From: Cytobacillus sp. S13-E01
GTDB lineage: Bacteria > Bacillota > Bacilli > Bacillales > Bacillaceae_L
Direction: 5' to 3'
NCBI RefSeq assembly: GCF_029193815.1
Contig: NZ_JARFVC010000005.1
Coordinates: 1-64,000, forward strand
Length of the DNA: 64,000 bases
The notes under the pieces were generated by a model. It worked only from the letters and a program-made list of their open reading frames with translations, made no database searches and was not told the origin of the DNA. Made by a program: the position numbers and the translations under genes. Below, in pieces: positions 34,723 to 45,133 of this stretch. Numbering within the stretch: position 1 is the stretch's first letter; each line of letters opens with the position of its first letter.

Positions 34723-35739
34723 ATGAGACTAACTGGAAAGCAGACATGGGTATATGAAAATGGAATTTACTTAAATTCATGTGGTACAGCAGTAGGACCA
34801 AAGGAAGCATCTGGTCCTATCGGTCAAGAATTTGATGTTCGTCATGATGATCTCCACTGTGGAGAAGAGAATTGGGAAATGGCTGAAAGAAGATTAATGG
34901 AGCAATCGATAGAAGCTTGTTTGAAGAAAGTGAATCTTTCCTACGGGGACATAGACTTATTCCTTGCGGGTGATTTATTAAATCAAAATGTAACTGCTAA
35001 TTATGTTGCAAGACATACTAAAATACCTTTTCTTTGTATGTTTGGTGCATGTTCTACTTCGATGGAAACACTGGCGGTCGGTTCAGCAATGGTCGATGGG
35101 GGATTTGCAAAAACAGTTATTGCATCAACTAGTAGTCATAACGCGACTGCAGAGAGACAGTTTCGATATCCTACAGAATATGGTGGGCAGAAACCTGCTT
35201 CAGCCACATTTACAGTAACTGGTTCTGGAACCGCATTAGTAAGCAAATCGAAAAGTTCTATAAAAATTAGCACAGCCACGATAGGAAAAGTAATTGATTT
35301 AGGTATAACAAATCCATTTGATATGGGGTCAGCAATGGCGCCAGCGGCTGCAGATACAATACACCAACATTTTCAAGATCTCAATCGGACACCTGATTAC
35401 TACGATTTAATTGTTACAGGAGATCTGTCAGGTGTAGGAAGTCCAATTTTAAAAGAGCTCTTATTGGATGAAGGTTATGATTTAGCAACCAAACATAATG
35501 ATTGTGGTTTAATGATTTATCAACGGGATCAAGGTGTTTTTGCAGGTGGAAGTGGTTGTGCATGTTCAGCGGTTGTAACGTATGGTCATATTGTTAAAGA
35601 AATGATGCTAGGAAATCTCAAGAGGGTTTTCGTAGTTGCAACAGGAGCCTTATTAAGCCCAGTGATGATGCAGCAGAAAGAATCAATACCCGCAATAGCA
35701 CATGGTGTTGTCCTTGAACGATCTGAGGAGAGTGTATAA
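34723..35739 (+). CDS. spoVAD: Stage V sporulation protein AD
   Basis: This 338-residue soluble protein with a thiolase-like fold binds dipicolinic acid at the inner membrane surface of the forespore. The N-terminal [24 protein letters not shown] and the [17 protein letters not shown] segment, equivalent to the thiolase active-site region, are typical of SpoVAD. AAGGAGAGG precedes the ATG. It is followed two bases later by spoVAEB. Confidence 0.95.
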   Translation: MRLTGKQTWVYENGIYLNSCGTAVGPKEASGPIGQEFDVRHDDLHCGEENWEMAERRLMEQSIEACLKKVNLSYGDIDLFLAGDLLNQNVTANYVARHTKIPFLCMFGACSTSMETLAVGSAMVDGGFAKTVIASTSSHNATAERQFRYPTEYGGQKPASATFTVTGSGTALVSKSKSSIKISTATIGKVIDLGITNPFDMGSAMAPAAADTIHQHFQDLNRTPDYYDLIVTGDLSGVGSPILKELLLDEGYDLATKHNDCGLMIYQRDQGVFAGGSGCACSAVVTYGHIVKEMMLGNLKRVFVVATGALLSPVMMQQKESIPAIAHGVVLERSEESV

Positions 35740-35741
35740 AT

Positions 35742-36092
35742 ATGGACTATCTAATTGCATTCTTAGTAGGTGGTGGAATATGTATAATTGGTCAATTGTT
35801 GTTAGACTTTGGAAAGCTAACGCCCGCACACGTAATGAGTATTTTCGTCGTAACAGGCGCCATACTTGATGGTTTTGATTTATATGATAAGTTTATTGAA
35901 TTTGCGGGTGCTGGGGCAACAGTCCCAATCACTAGCTTTGGACATTCTCTATTACATGGAGCGATGCAGCAGGCGGACGATCACGGATTCGTTGGAATTG
36001 GAATGGGAATTTTCGAATTGACATCGGCAGGTATTTCTTCAGCAATACTATTTGCATTTATTGTTGCATTGATTTTTAAACCGAAAGGATAA
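35742..36092 (+). CDS. spoVAEB: Stage V sporulation protein AEb
   Basis: This 116-residue membrane protein has three hydrophobic segments and the [18 protein letters not shown] motif shared with SpoVAC. It is one of the conserved core trio SpoVAC-AD-AEb that is present in all DPA-uptake operons. GAGGAGAG precedes the ATG inside the end of spoVAD. Confidence 0.93.
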   Translation: MDYLIAFLVGGGICIIGQLLLDFGKLTPAHVMSIFVVTGAILDGFDLYDKFIEFAGAGATVPITSFGHSLLHGAMQQADDHGFVGIGMGIFELTSAGISSAILFAFIVALIFKPKG

Positions 36093-36097
36093 TCACT

Positions 36098-36676
36098 ATG
36101 AAAAACAGGAGAAAGGTCATTTTAGTTACAGATGGAGATGAATATGCACTTAAAACAATCGAATATGTTGCTAAGTTAGTTGGCGGAAGATGTATTTCTA
36201 AATCATACGGAAACCCAACAACTCTATCTGGACCAGAAATCGTAAAATTAATCTTGCAAACACCCTATGACCCTGTTTTTATAATGTTCGATGATAGTGG
36301 TTTTCTTGGCGAAGGAGCAGGAGAGCGTGCACTTAAATATGTTGCAACACATCAAGAAATTGAAATATTAGGTGTTATTGCCGTGGCATCTAAAACACAT
36401 CAATCCGAATGGACAAGAGTCGACGTCAGTGTCGATCGATTTGGGGAGCTAACTCATTATGGGGTTGATAAAAGTGGATTGGCTGAATTAGATATTGGAC
36501 GGATTAACGGAGATACAGTCTACAACTTGGATGAATTAAATATTCCACTCGTTGTTGGGATAGGAGATATTGGAAAAATGGCTAGGAAAGACCATATAAA
36601 AAATGGTGCTCCTATTACAAAAAAGGCAGTTGAAATTATCCTTGAAAGGAGTGGGTTTAATGACATGCGCGACTAA
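36098..36676 (+). CDS. spoVAEA: Stage V sporulation protein AEa
   Basis: This 192-residue soluble protein starts [22 protein letters not shown], the typical SpoVAEa N-terminus, and has [18 protein letters not shown] in the middle. Its role in dipicolinic acid transport is accessory. It overlaps spoVAF by 17 bases. No membrane segment is visible. Confidence 0.92.
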   Translation: MKNRRKVILVTDGDEYALKTIEYVAKLVGGRCISKSYGNPTTLSGPEIVKLILQTPYDPVFIMFDDSGFLGEGAGERALKYVATHQEIEILGVIAVASKTHQSEWTRVDVSVDRFGELTHYGVDKSGLAELDIGRINGDTVYNLDELNIPLVVGIGDIGKMARKDHIKNGAPITKKAVEIILERSGFNDMRD

Positions 36677-38138
36677 AGAGAAAACACCTATTTCAACAGA
36701 AGTTCAACTAAACGATGCTTATTTTAAAGACCATATTGGCATGGGTACGGGAAGCTTTGATATTGGTGTTCGTAAAATAAAGATATTAAAAAAAGAGGTT
36801 CATATCTATTTTCTAAACGGACTTTGTGATACTCAATTTATTATTCAGCTTTTAAAAGAATTAGTTAATATAAATGATAAAGAAAAATTAACATCCCAAG
36901 CAATACAAATCATCGAGAATAGATTAACACACCAGCAAGTAACTAAAATCAAAAATCTTGATGAAGCAGTTGATAACGTGTTATCAGGTTTAATCATTAT
37001 CTTAATTGAGGGGGAAGATAGTGGTATTGTTGTGGATGTAAGAAGCTATCCAGGGAGACAACCACAAGAGCCCGATACTGAAAAGGTTGTACGTGGAGCC
37101 AGGGATGGGTACACAGAAAACATAATAGTTAATACGGCACTGACAAGACGTAGAATTAGGGATGAGCGGTTACGGAATGAAATGATGCAGGTTGGTGAAA
37201 GGTCTAAAACGGACATATGTGTTTCATACATTAAAGATGTAGCTGACCCAGGTCTTGTGGAACATATCAAAAAGGAACTCCAAGCAATTGAGATTGACGG
37301 TTTAACGATGGCAGATAAAACAGTAGAAGAATTTTTAGTTAAACAAGGCTATAATCCCTATCCTCTTGTTAGATATACGGAACGGCCGGATGTCGCCGCT
37401 AACCACTTATTAGAAGGACATGTAATTATTATGGTTGATACATCGCCTAGTGTAATGATAACCCCAACAACATTGTTTCATCATGTTCAACATGCTGAAG
37501 AATATCGGCAAGCACCAGTAGTTGGAACATTTTTAAGGTGGGTAAGATTTATTGGTATTCTTGCTTCACTCTTTCTGCTACCGCTTTGGTTCTTGTTTGT
37601 TAAAGAACCATCGTTATTACCTGAAGCACTAAAGTTTATTGGCCCGAATGCTGATTCAAGTATACCTGTGGTAGTCCAAATTTTTCTTGCTGATATTGGT
37701 ATTGAATTTTTAAGGATGGCGGCCATTCACACGCCAACACCGTTATCAACAGCAATGGGGTTAATAGCTGCTGCTCTCATTGGTCAAATCGCGATTGATG
37801 TAGGTCTTTTTGTACCTGAGGTCATTTTATATGTATCTATAGCAGCAATCGGCTCATTTGCTACACCTAGTTATGAATTAAGTCTGGCAAATAAGATGTC
37901 CAGATTATTCTTATTAGTTGTTGTTGCTATATTTAAAACACCAGGCTTTATTATTGGTGTAACAGTTTATATATTATTTCTTGCATGTATCCGCTCATTA
38001 AATACACCATATTTATGGCCATTTTTGCCATTTAACGCTAAGGCCCTATGGCAAATCATTATTCGTACATCGGTACCAGGTGCAAAGCTAAGACCGAGTA
38101 TAGTCCACCCTCAAAATCAGTATAAACAACCAAAATAA
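36660..38138 (+). CDS. spoVAF: Stage V sporulation protein AF (GerA-family)
   Basis: This 492-residue membrane protein is homologous to the A subunits of germinant receptors. It has a soluble N-terminal half with [22 protein letters not shown] and [22 protein letters not shown], then about five membrane segments from residue about 300, and a basic C-terminal tail. In bacilli it modulates germination. The ATG at 36660 follows AAAGGAG inside spoVAEA. It is the last gene of the operon. Confidence 0.93.
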   Translation: MTCATKEKTPISTEVQLNDAYFKDHIGMGTGSFDIGVRKIKILKKEVHIYFLNGLCDTQFIIQLLKELVNINDKEKLTSQAIQIIENRLTHQQVTKIKNLDEAVDNVLSGLIIILIEGEDSGIVVDVRSYPGRQPQEPDTEKVVRGARDGYTENIIVNTALTRRRIRDERLRNEMMQVGERSKTDICVSYIKDVADPGLVEHIKKELQAIEIDGLTMADKTVEEFLVKQGYNPYPLVRYTERPDVAANHLLEGHVIIMVDTSPSVMITPTTLFHHVQHAEEYRQAPVVGTFLRWVRFIGILASLFLLPLWFLFVKEPSLLPEALKFIGPNADSSIPVVVQIFLADIGIEFLRMAAIHTPTPLSTAMGLIAAALIGQIAIDVGLFVPEVILYVSIAAIGSFATPSYELSLANKMSRLFLLVVVAIFKTPGFIIGVTVYILFLACIRSLNTPYLWPFLPFNAKALWQIIIRTSVPGAKLRPSIVHPQNQYKQPK

Positions 38139-38226
38139 AAACTTCAATTATTGCAACAAGCAGTGTTTTTATGGTAATCTAATTTCCATATAGTATAGAA
38201 TCCCATGTGCTAGGAACATATATATA

Positions 38227-38450
38227 TAAGAAAAATGCTGGGCGCCCGCATCGAGGAAACGTCTACTAACACCCGCCACGTCCTGTGGCGAACATCGATA
38301 TCAGCACATCCTGTGCAGCTCTAGCATAAGACGAGCCCTGACTGAAGGCGTTTTTTGCCTTCGGGGAAGGATTGGCTTATGCCCTCAGGTAAGGTGGAGC
38401 ACGGAGCTAAACACTAAAACTAGGTACAATTTTTATACTTTCTTATCTTT
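38227..38450 (+). repeat. Modular intergenic repeat (family 1), copy E
   Basis: It begins AAGAAAAATGCTGGGCGCCC and ends GGAGCTAAACACTAAAACTA with a T-rich tail. It carries the extra CAGCACATCCTGTGC/GTGGCGAACATCG module seen in copies F and J plus the GAAGGC/GCCTTC hairpin of copy A. Confidence 0.8.
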
Positions 38451-38454
38451 CGAA

Positions 38455-38494
38455 AAAAGGACAGAATTAGCATTAGGTTATTTCTGTCTTTTTT
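38455..38494 (+). terminator. Terminator between spoVAF and lysA
   Basis: GACAGAA (38460-38466) pairs with TTCTGTC (38482-38488) and is followed by TTTTTT. Confidence 0.75.
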
Positions 38495-38629
38495 CTCTTA
38501 TACAAAAAGTATCTGATGTAAAAGTGCTAGGTTGTCGTAATCTGGGCGTTAGCTATATGTATTTTTAAAAATTACGTATGGATTCACATAGAAGTTAAAT
38601 GTAGCTTTAAGGAAATGAGGGGAAGAATA

Positions 38630-39949
38630 ATGCACTTACATGGTACTAGCAAGGTTAATGAGAATGGTCATTTAGAAATTGGTGGAGTTGATACTATTGA
38701 ACTGACAAAAACCTATGGAACTCCCCTTTACGTATATGATGTTGCCTTAATAAGAGAAAGAGCTAAAGGGTTTAGAGATACATTCGCAAAATTAAATGTT
38801 AACGCTCAGGTAGCCTATGCGAGTAAGGCGTTTTCTACTGTTGCTATGGTTCAATTAGTTGAGGAAGAAGGGTTATCACTTGATGTAGTATCAGGTGGAG
38901 AATTATACACTGCAATGTCTGCCGGATTTCCTCCAGAAAGAATCCATTTTCATGGAAATAATAAAAGCTATGAAGAATTGGAATTGGCAATAAAAAACAA
39001 TATTGGTTGTATTGTTGTTGATAACTTTTACGAATTATCCTTATTAGAGCAAATATGTCTCCAAAATGAAACGAAGATTTCAATTCTACTTCGGGTCACA
39101 CCAGGTGTAGAAGCGCATACACATGACTATATTACAACTGGGCAAGAAGACTCGAAGTTTGGCTTTGATTTGCAAAATGGACAAGCCGATATCGCCATTG
39201 AACAAGCACTTTCTTCACAATCATTTAATGTGCTAGGTATCCACAGCCACATTGGATCGCAAATTTTTGAAACCACTGGCTTTGTGCTTGCCTCAAAAAA
39301 AATGTTCGCTAAAATGAAAGAATGGAAGGATAAACATGGTTTCACACCTACTGTTCTAAATCTAGGCGGTGGGTTTGGAATACGCTATACTAGTGAAGAT
39401 GACCCAATTCCAGTATCAGAGTATGTTGAGGTAATCATTGCTGAAGTTAAGAAGTATGCAGATGAGCTTAAAATGGATGTCCCTGAAATCTGGATTGAAC
39501 CAGGCCGTTCTTTAGTAGGCGACGCCGGGACAACACTATATTCAATTGGCTCACGAAAAGAAGTTCCAAATATTCGTCAATATGTTTCGGTTGATGGAGG
39601 AATGAGTGATAATATTCGACCAGCATTATACCAAGCTAAATATGAAGCTGTCCTAGCCAACCGTGTTCATGACCAAGTTGAAGAAACAGTCTCAATTGCT
39701 GGAAAGTGCTGTGAGTCAGGCGATATGTTGATTTGGGACTTACCCTTACCAAAGGCTAGTTCAGACGATATTCTTGCAATGTTCTGTACTGGTGCATATG
39801 GTTATTCTATGTCAAACAACTATAATAGGATTCCACGTCCACCTGTCGTTTTCATAGAAAATGGTGAAGCTAATCTTGTTGTGAAAAGAGAAAGCTTTGA
39901 AGATATTATCCGCTTAGATGTTCCGCTAAAAACAAAGGTTGAAAAATAA
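38630..39949 (+). CDS. lysA: Diaminopimelate decarboxylase
   Basis: This 439-residue PLP enzyme converts meso-diaminopimelate to lysine. The PLP lysine is in VAYASKAFSTVAM near residue 64. HSHIGSQ, the glycine-rich phosphate site NLGGGFGIRY, EPGRSLVG and the substrate motif CESGDML follow in order. The ATG at 38630 follows AGGGGAAG. No lysine riboswitch is visible upstream. The place after spoVAF matches B. subtilis. Confidence 0.95.
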   Translation: MHLHGTSKVNENGHLEIGGVDTIELTKTYGTPLYVYDVALIRERAKGFRDTFAKLNVNAQVAYASKAFSTVAMVQLVEEEGLSLDVVSGGELYTAMSAGFPPERIHFHGNNKSYEELELAIKNNIGCIVVDNFYELSLLEQICLQNETKISILLRVTPGVEAHTHDYITTGQEDSKFGFDLQNGQADIAIEQALSSQSFNVLGIHSHIGSQIFETTGFVLASKKMFAKMKEWKDKHGFTPTVLNLGGGFGIRYTSEDDPIPVSEYVEVIIAEVKKYADELKMDVPEIWIEPGRSLVGDAGTTLYSIGSRKEVPNIRQYVSVDGGMSDNIRPALYQAKYEAVLANRVHDQVEETVSIAGKCCESGDMLIWDLPLPKASSDDILAMFCTGAYGYSMSNNYNRIPRPPVVFIENGEANLVVKRESFEDIIRLDVPLKTKVEK

Positions 39950-40137
39950 AAGGGGAAGAGCAAATAGTAAGTAGTTCGGATAACGTGGAGAAAATGTAAT
40001 AAAACAGATGAAATATCATACTAAATCGCAGTATGTTAGATACCATAAATAACAGTACAAATAGCAAATAAAAAACGCTTGGATTTGATGAAATAAACCG
40101 TTCCGTTTTGAGGTACATAACGGAAAATTGACATTAG

Positions 40138-40172
40138 AAATGGCATACGAATCGACGTATGCCATTTTCCTT
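40138..40172. terminator. Perfect 12-bp hairpin downstream of lysA
   Basis: AAATGGCATACG and CGTATGCCATTT form a perfect stem followed by TCCTTTT. It lies about 190 bases after lysA. Confidence 0.6.
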
Positions 40173-40349
40173 TTATATTGGGATTTATAATACCTCTTAT
40201 AATAAAATAAAACCACTAATGACAAAATAAATTTAAAGGACAATGCTTTTTGAACACTCAAAATTAAGTGTCAATTGGGATGTCAATTCTTACACATTTC
40301 CAAATACATCAGAAGTTATCTCCTAAATTTAGTAACCAGTGATAGTTAA

Positions 40350-40550
40350 AATAAGAGGAGATTTTCCGGTTAAACTGCGTAATAAGGCTTGGTTCGGGGT
40401 ATATAAGCGGAGGTTTTCCGCTTAAGCAATGCAAAATGATCCATTTTGACGTTTTTTGTGTAAATAGTCGGAATCCTTCCGTCTATTTAAGCTATTTTAA
40501 GTGCTATTTCGTAATTAAGAGAAATTTCTCCGCTTATTTATTAAACCATG
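40350..40550. repeat. Cluster of short CGGA/TCCG palindromes
   Basis: Four hairpin-like units occur at roughly 50-65-base spacing: AGAGGAGATTTTCCGGTT, TAAGCGGAGGTTTTCCGCTTA, TAGTCGGAATCCTTCCGTCTA and AGAGAAATTTCTCCGCTTA. There is no coding potential. Confidence 0.55.
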
Positions 40551-40712
40551 CTGATTCCCTCATCTCTTGGTCCTTGAGGGTTCGCTCTTTCTTTTTATTT
40601 AGGGGTGTCAAAGAGGTGTCAAATCTGTAGTCAGACTGCACGCCTTTTTCATTGTTTAGGAATTTACAAAATTGTAAGGTTGTGTATACTTCGTGTCTTT
40701 TGTCTATCTACG

Positions 40713-40900
40713 TCTAGCTCCAGGCGCCATCGGACCTGAGGTCATAAGCCATTTCCTTTATGAAGTAAAAACCACCTTCTTGAATAAACCGTCTTATGCT
40801 TGACAGCACAGGATGTGCTGATGTCGATGTTCGCCACAGGACGTGGTGGGTTTTAATCGACGCTCAGGTAGGCGGGCGCGCATTGCGCTTTTCTTATTGT
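40713..40900 (-). repeat. Modular intergenic repeat (family 1), copy F
   Basis: On the plus strand it reads GTCTAGCTCCAGGCGCCATC ... GCGCTTTTCTTATTG, with the CATAAGCC/GGCTTATG-type hairpin (here decayed) and the GGATGTGCTGATGTCGATGT module of copies E and J. Its AAGAAAAGCGC end faces the 3' end of ypuA. Confidence 0.78.
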
Positions 40901-41017
40901 CATTTATAGGATTTTCACCTCAAAACGGAACCCTTTATTTGATGAAATCCAAGCGTTCTGTTTTTAGATTGTCTTGTTAAACTAAAGACACTTTCTTGCT
41001 CCGTTCTCATAATCTTC

Positions 41018-41887
41018 TTAGCTAAATAGTGCTTTTAGGGCATCTATTAAACTAACTAAAAAATCTTGAAGCTTGGTTAAAAAAGTCTGTCCTTCTTCTG
41101 ATTCTAGAAAATTAGTTAGCTTTTCTTTTGCTAAATTCAATTGTTCATTTACTTGGTTCCAATCTATATTTAGATCCTTCATTTTATTAAAGAACGAAAC
41201 TAGACTATTAATTTGATCTTCGGTCAATGTAATACCTAATTCATTTGCTGCAGTTTGTATAATAGCTCTCAGTTCTTCATCTGTTTGAGGTGCGTTTTTT
41301 GCGATTTCATCCTTAATTTTTGCAATTAGAGCAGCAGCTTTTTCTGCTCCAATTGAATCACCAAGTTCTACCGTTTTTACCATTTCTTCGTTGGCAATTT
41401 GCTTAACTTCTTCTGGGATGACCTGGTCTGATGATAATTCATACGCTTTAATGATACCTGTTAGTGCTGCAGTACCTGATACTGGTATTGGTGCCGTAAT
41501 ATAAATGGAAGCATCCTTTACACCTGCTGTTATAAGAGCATTTGTAAACATATCATCTGTTATAGATGTAATATTATTCGTTACTATTTCTAATCCAGAT
41601 TCAGGTGCTCCTATTGTAATCGCAGATGACGACAAAGCTCTTGTTCCTATGGTAGCCTTTGGAATGTATTGGCCTAAATATTTATGCTCTTCCTCGTTTG
41701 AAACCGTTACAATTTGTGGATTTTCCGGTGCGTTCATTTCCTTCAAAAGTTTTTGTTTTTCTACGTCTTTTAGGTCTTCACCCAATGTAATGATAACATC
41801 ACCTTCAGCGGCATCGGCAAAAGCCATCGAAGGAATGATCAACGTGAATACTAAAAATAACGAAAAAACCCAGTTTCTCTTAAGCAT
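41018..41887 (-). CDS. ypuA: Secreted DUF1002 protein YpuA
   Basis: This 289-residue exported protein is closely similar to B. subtilis YpuA throughout: GDVIITLGEDL after the signal, ALITAGVKDASIYITAP and SGTAALTGIIKAYE in the middle. The signal peptide covers residues 1-25 (ending MAFADA). The C-terminus is amphipathic and helical. The function is unknown; YpuA is an extracytoplasmic protein in bacilli. AGGAGG precedes the ATG. It is the usual neighbour between lysA and ppiB. Confidence 0.92.
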   Translation of the reverse strand: MLKRNWVFSLFLVFTLIIPSMAFADAAEGDVIITLGEDLKDVEKQKLLKEMNAPENPQIVTVSNEEEHKYLGQYIPKATIGTRALSSSAITIGAPESGLEIVTNNITSITDDMFTNALITAGVKDASIYITAPIPVSGTAALTGIIKAYELSSDQVIPEEVKQIANEEMVKTVELGDSIGAEKAAALIAKIKDEIAKNAPQTDEELRAIIQTAANELGITLTEDQINSLVSFFNKMKDLNIDWNQVNEQLNLAKEKLTNFLESEEGQTFLTKLQDFLVSLIDALKALFS

Positions 41888-42032
41888 TCTTTTTATCCTC
41901 CTTTAAAAGAAAAGGGAATATATTCCCTTTAACATTATACAATTAATTCTGGCAACTATGATAGCTAGTATACTTTTTTAATTCTTCTAAAAAGGTGTTG
42001 CTATAGAAGCAAAGGATTCTAGAGATATTTTA

Positions 42033-43141
42033 TCACGGGTGTTGATTATCCAAAATACGACACAGAAATATCCCTTGAAAATATTTGTGGTTTTTCAAAA
42101 CAAAAGCCATTTTAGAACGCAAGTCAATAGGTAAGTTGTCTTTTGCTAGTTTTCTTTGAAAAGAGATAAATGATAACTTTTTGAAAACTCGTCCTTCAGA
42201 TGTCTTCGAATAGAGCCATTTTAATAGAACATAAGCGATTAAAGCCGCAAAAGGCTGATTGGAAACGGCATTTTCGGTCGTTCCAAATAAAACAGGGACA
42301 TTTAGGTTCTGTTTAATCCAGCGGAAGAACGTCTCGATTCTCAAATCTTGCTTTGTACATGTCGGCAATGACTTCTGGCGAAACGTTCATTAAATTGGTG
42401 ACAACACGCATCTCGTTGCCGTAATCATCCTTAAAAAATACCACTCGATGACGTTTCTTAGAACGAGATTGTTCAGTACCCAGTTGACAAGTGAGTCACG
42501 TGTGACAGGCGATCCAGCTTGCTCAATGCGTTTTAAGGAATGAGGCCGAAAAATCTCTACATTTTCTTTCATTCGAATGACAAACATTTGCTGGTCTGAT
42601 ACAAATTGATCGATTCGTTTGATCTTAAAATAGGCTCGATCTTCTACCATGATGAAACGGGAATCGATCAACTGCTCACCAATTAGCCGATCAAGGACAA
42701 GTTCAGTAGTTTCAACAACTTGAAGAGGTGTTTCAGTGAGAGGAGAATAGCTGACATGCAATTTGATTGCAGAACGCACTCCATGGTAAAGGGCCCAAGG
42801 TAGACGTGACTTTCCCACTGTAATTGTGGTGGAGTCTACCAAAAGAAGATCCTTTGAAATCTTTAATGCTCGACGTGTCATTCGATTGCATTTAGACACG
42901 ACTAAATGGAATATTTTTTCATGATGGTGTAGTCCACATGGCCAGCTTTTTTGGAGAGAGTTGAATGATTAACTTTGGGTAATACATATTGATCGCCTAC
43001 ATCGGCGCAGTCTCGGAAACTTTTCAACTCATTCATAGAAGCACAGGTGAGAAGTATGCATATCCGTTTTGTTAAATAAAAAAAGTTTAAATGAGATTCA
43101 AGGAATGGTGAAATGCCACTGTGTGATGTTGCATGTTCCAT
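42033..43141 (-). pseudogene. Decayed IS4-family transposase
   Basis: Three minus-strand fragments join into one IS4-type DDE transposase. An N-terminal part (42902-43141) contains LPKVNHSTLSKKAGHVDYTI. A catalytic part (42390-42899) contains LLLVDSTTITVGKSRLPWALYHGVR and VEDRAYFKIKRID. A C-terminal part (42033-42368) contains ETFFRWIKQNLNVPVLFGTTENAV, the YREK-like end. Frameshifts lie near 42900, near 42500 and near 42375, where one extra A breaks the reading of ARFEIETFFRW. No transposase activity is expected. I could not identify terminal inverted repeats. Confidence 0.85.
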
Positions 43142-43381
43142 TGTAGTTTTAATAGAAACTCTTCCAATACTCGCATTTATTGAATTAAAAGTTATTCATC
43201 GAGATTAGCTCCTCTCTTCGGATGTTTTGGTTCTGTTAAACTATATTCTACCGAAGATTGGAGCGATTTTTATTATTTTTAAATTATTTCTTTAGAAATC
43301 TAGGTTTGTAATTGCTTCACCAAAAATAAGTAGTGAAGAAAGTTGAAATTCAACATGAAGAAGGATTATAAAATTCTTATC

Positions 43382-44152
43382 TTAGCCTTGTTGTTGCAGT
43401 TTCTTACGTCGGATTATAATTGCCACAACGACTAAAATGGTTATCATGCTTGTTACCTGAGCGCTACGTAATCCCCCGAATATTAGTATACTATCTCCAC
43501 GGATGAATTCAGTTGTGAATCGGACAACCGAATATAAAATCAGCATCCAAAGAAATTTGAAGCCGTCATATACCTTGTTATTTTTATAAGCGAGCAAGAA
43601 CCACATGATTAGTAAATCCCCTAATGCTTCATACAAAACTGTTGGGATGAGGGGGACTGGGCCGTTAGCAATGTATGCTTCTGTACCTGGTTGCTGATAA
43701 ATAAAACCAAATGTTTCTGAAACGATACCGTATTCTCCTCCAGCCAGGAAATCCCCGATTCGGCCTATAGCCATGCCAAGAAGAAGTCCAGGTGCAATAA
43801 GATCGGCAAACTTCCAAGCCGAAATTTTGCGTTTTTTGGCAAACCATATACCAATCACAATACCGCCCATAATACCGCCTTGAATTGCAAGCCCACCCTC
43901 CCAAATGGCTAATATTTTTGAAGGATTATCAACATAATAACCTAAATTGAGCAATACATACCATAAACGCGCACCTAAAACCCCACCGATTATCGCATAT
44001 GTCATAAAGTCTACTACAAGTTCAGAATTATAGCCTTGCCGCCTTGCTAGCCGCAAAGTTAACCACATTCCGAGTAGAAAGGCTACAGCGCTTCCCGCCC
44101 CGTGAGTTGATACCATGAAACCGCCTATGCTGAACAAATCATTACCTATCAT
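43382..44152 (-). CDS. Prolipoprotein diacylglyceryl transferase-like protein lacking key residues
   Basis: This 256-residue polytopic membrane protein (about seven hydrophobic segments) clearly belongs to the Lgt family: IWEGGLAIQGGIMGG, KFADLIAPGLLLGMAIGRIGDF and TEFIRGDS align with Lgt. Lgt transfers diacylglyceryl from phosphatidylglycerol to prelipoprotein cysteine. Here the essential His of IHGG is Gln (AIQGG) and the Asn of GRxGNF is Asp (GRIGDF). It is therefore probably a paralogue with altered or lost function rather than the housekeeping enzyme. It lies beside IS debris in an accessory spot between ypuA and ppiB. Confidence 0.75.
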   Translation of the reverse strand: MIGNDLFSIGGFMVSTHGAGSAVAFLLGMWLTLRLARRQGYNSELVVDFMTYAIIGGVLGARLWYVLLNLGYYVDNPSKILAIWEGGLAIQGGIMGGIVIGIWFAKKRKISAWKFADLIAPGLLLGMAIGRIGDFLAGGEYGIVSETFGFIYQQPGTEAYIANGPVPLIPTVLYEALGDLLIMWFLLAYKNNKVYDGFKFLWMLILYSVVRFTTEFIRGDSILIFGGLRSAQVTSMITILVVVAIIIRRKKLQQQG

Positions 44153-44466
44153 GTTCCTACCATCCCTTCAATTCTATTATTTTAGCTGATCATAACTATC
44201 ATAATAGCATAAAAATATGGTGATTTTATGTATTTACGATCAATAGTATTGTATAAATAAAGTTATAATATAATTTATCCCTCCATTATGTGAAATTTTA
44301 CAGACCTCAGCTCCTTGTCGATTCTCCCGTGCTTTCCGCCTTCGGACGGCGCACCATTTATAAATTTTCACCACCTTAAAGTTCAAGATTGGATTATTGT
44401 TTTTTAATATAGTAGAATTAACTCGTTCAGTATATATTGACGAATATAAACTTATGGAGGTTTCAC

Positions 44467-44901
44467 ATGAAAAAAGCAAGTATTGAATTTGAAAATGGAG
44501 AAAAGATTGTTATCGAACTTTTCCCGAATGAAGCACCTGGTACAGTTGATAATTTTGAAAAACTAGCAAAGGAAGGTTTTTATGATGGGCTAACTTTCCA
44601 CCGCGTAATTCAAGGGTTTGTTGCTCAAGGGGGCTGCCCAAATGGAACAGGAACAGGCGGGCCTGGCTATACAATCAAGTGTGAGACAGCAGGAAACCCA
44701 CATAAGCACGTTGCTGGTTCTTTGTCTATGGCACACGCAGGAAAAGACACAGGCGGAAGTCAGTTCTTTCTCGTTCATGAACCACAACCTCATTTAAATG
44801 GTGTACATACAGTTTTCGGACAAGTTATTGAAGGACTAGATACAGTTTTACGCATTAAACAAGGCGATGTAATGAAAGAAGTTAAGGTGTGGGAAGAATA
44901 A
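44467..44901 (+). CDS. ppiB: Peptidyl-prolyl cis-trans isomerase (cyclophilin)
   Basis: This 144-residue cyclophilin catalyses proline isomerisation during cytosolic protein folding. The active-site pieces are [13 protein letters not shown], where Arg and Phe contact proline, and [22 protein letters not shown]. The ATG at 44467 follows GGAGG; an upstream start would be in the leader. It matches the position of ppiB before the rib operon in B. subtilis. A terminator follows. Confidence 0.94.
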   Translation: MKKASIEFENGEKIVIELFPNEAPGTVDNFEKLAKEGFYDGLTFHRVIQGFVAQGGCPNGTGTGGPGYTIKCETAGNPHKHVAGSLSMAHAGKDTGGSQFFLVHEPQPHLNGVHTVFGQVIEGLDTVLRIKQGDVMKEVKVWEE

Positions 44902-44913
44902 TAAAAACGAAAA

Positions 44914-44953
44914 AAGCTCACCAAGTAAATTTTTGCTTGTTGAGTTTTTTTTT
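44914..44953 (+). terminator. ppiB terminator
   Basis: GCTCACCAAG pairs with CTTGTTGAGT and is followed by TTTTTTTT. Confidence 0.85.
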
Positions 44954-44959
44954 AGAAGA

Positions 44960-45092
44960 TAAGAAAGTATAAAAGTTTGTACCTAGTTTTAGTGTCTAGC
45001 TCCGGGCGCGCCTTACGCTTTTCTTAGAACTTAAGTATAAAATTTTCGTACCTAGGTTTAGTGTCTAGCTCCGGCCCCATCGCTTTTCTTAA
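44960..45092 (+). repeat. Modular intergenic repeat (family 1), truncated copies G and H
   Basis: Two minimal copies lie in tandem: 44960-45026 and about 45032-45092. Each has GTACCTAG(G)TTTAGTGTCTAG and CGCTTTTCTTA ends with almost nothing between them. They show the outer shell of the family without inner modules. Confidence 0.75.
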
Positions 45093-45133
45093 ATATGAGT
45101 TTTCTAGTATAATTTAATTTGAGGTGAAAAGAC

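Larger units (their letters stand above)
40074..40957. repeat. 884-bp segment bounded by 41-bp inverted repeats
   Basis: 40074-40114 (AACGCTTGGATTTGATGAAA...) is repeated in inverted orientation at 40917-40957 with only 4 mismatches in 41. The interior holds a hairpin (40138-40167), a group of short palindromes (about 40350-40550) and modular repeat copy F. There is no transposase gene. The segment makes up most of the 1.07-kb gap between lysA and ypuA. Confidence 0.75.

Noticed and set aside
38500-38629. Lysine riboswitch in front of lysA
   Set aside because: The short leader has none of the L-box conserved segments.
40436-40630. 64-codon plus-strand frame downstream of lysA
   Set aside because: It runs through the palindrome cluster and has no ribosome site or recognisable composition.
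41939-43381. Terminal inverted repeats of the IS4 element
   Set aside because: I compared both flanks of the broken transposase by eye and found no convincing matching ends, so I annotated only the pseudogene.
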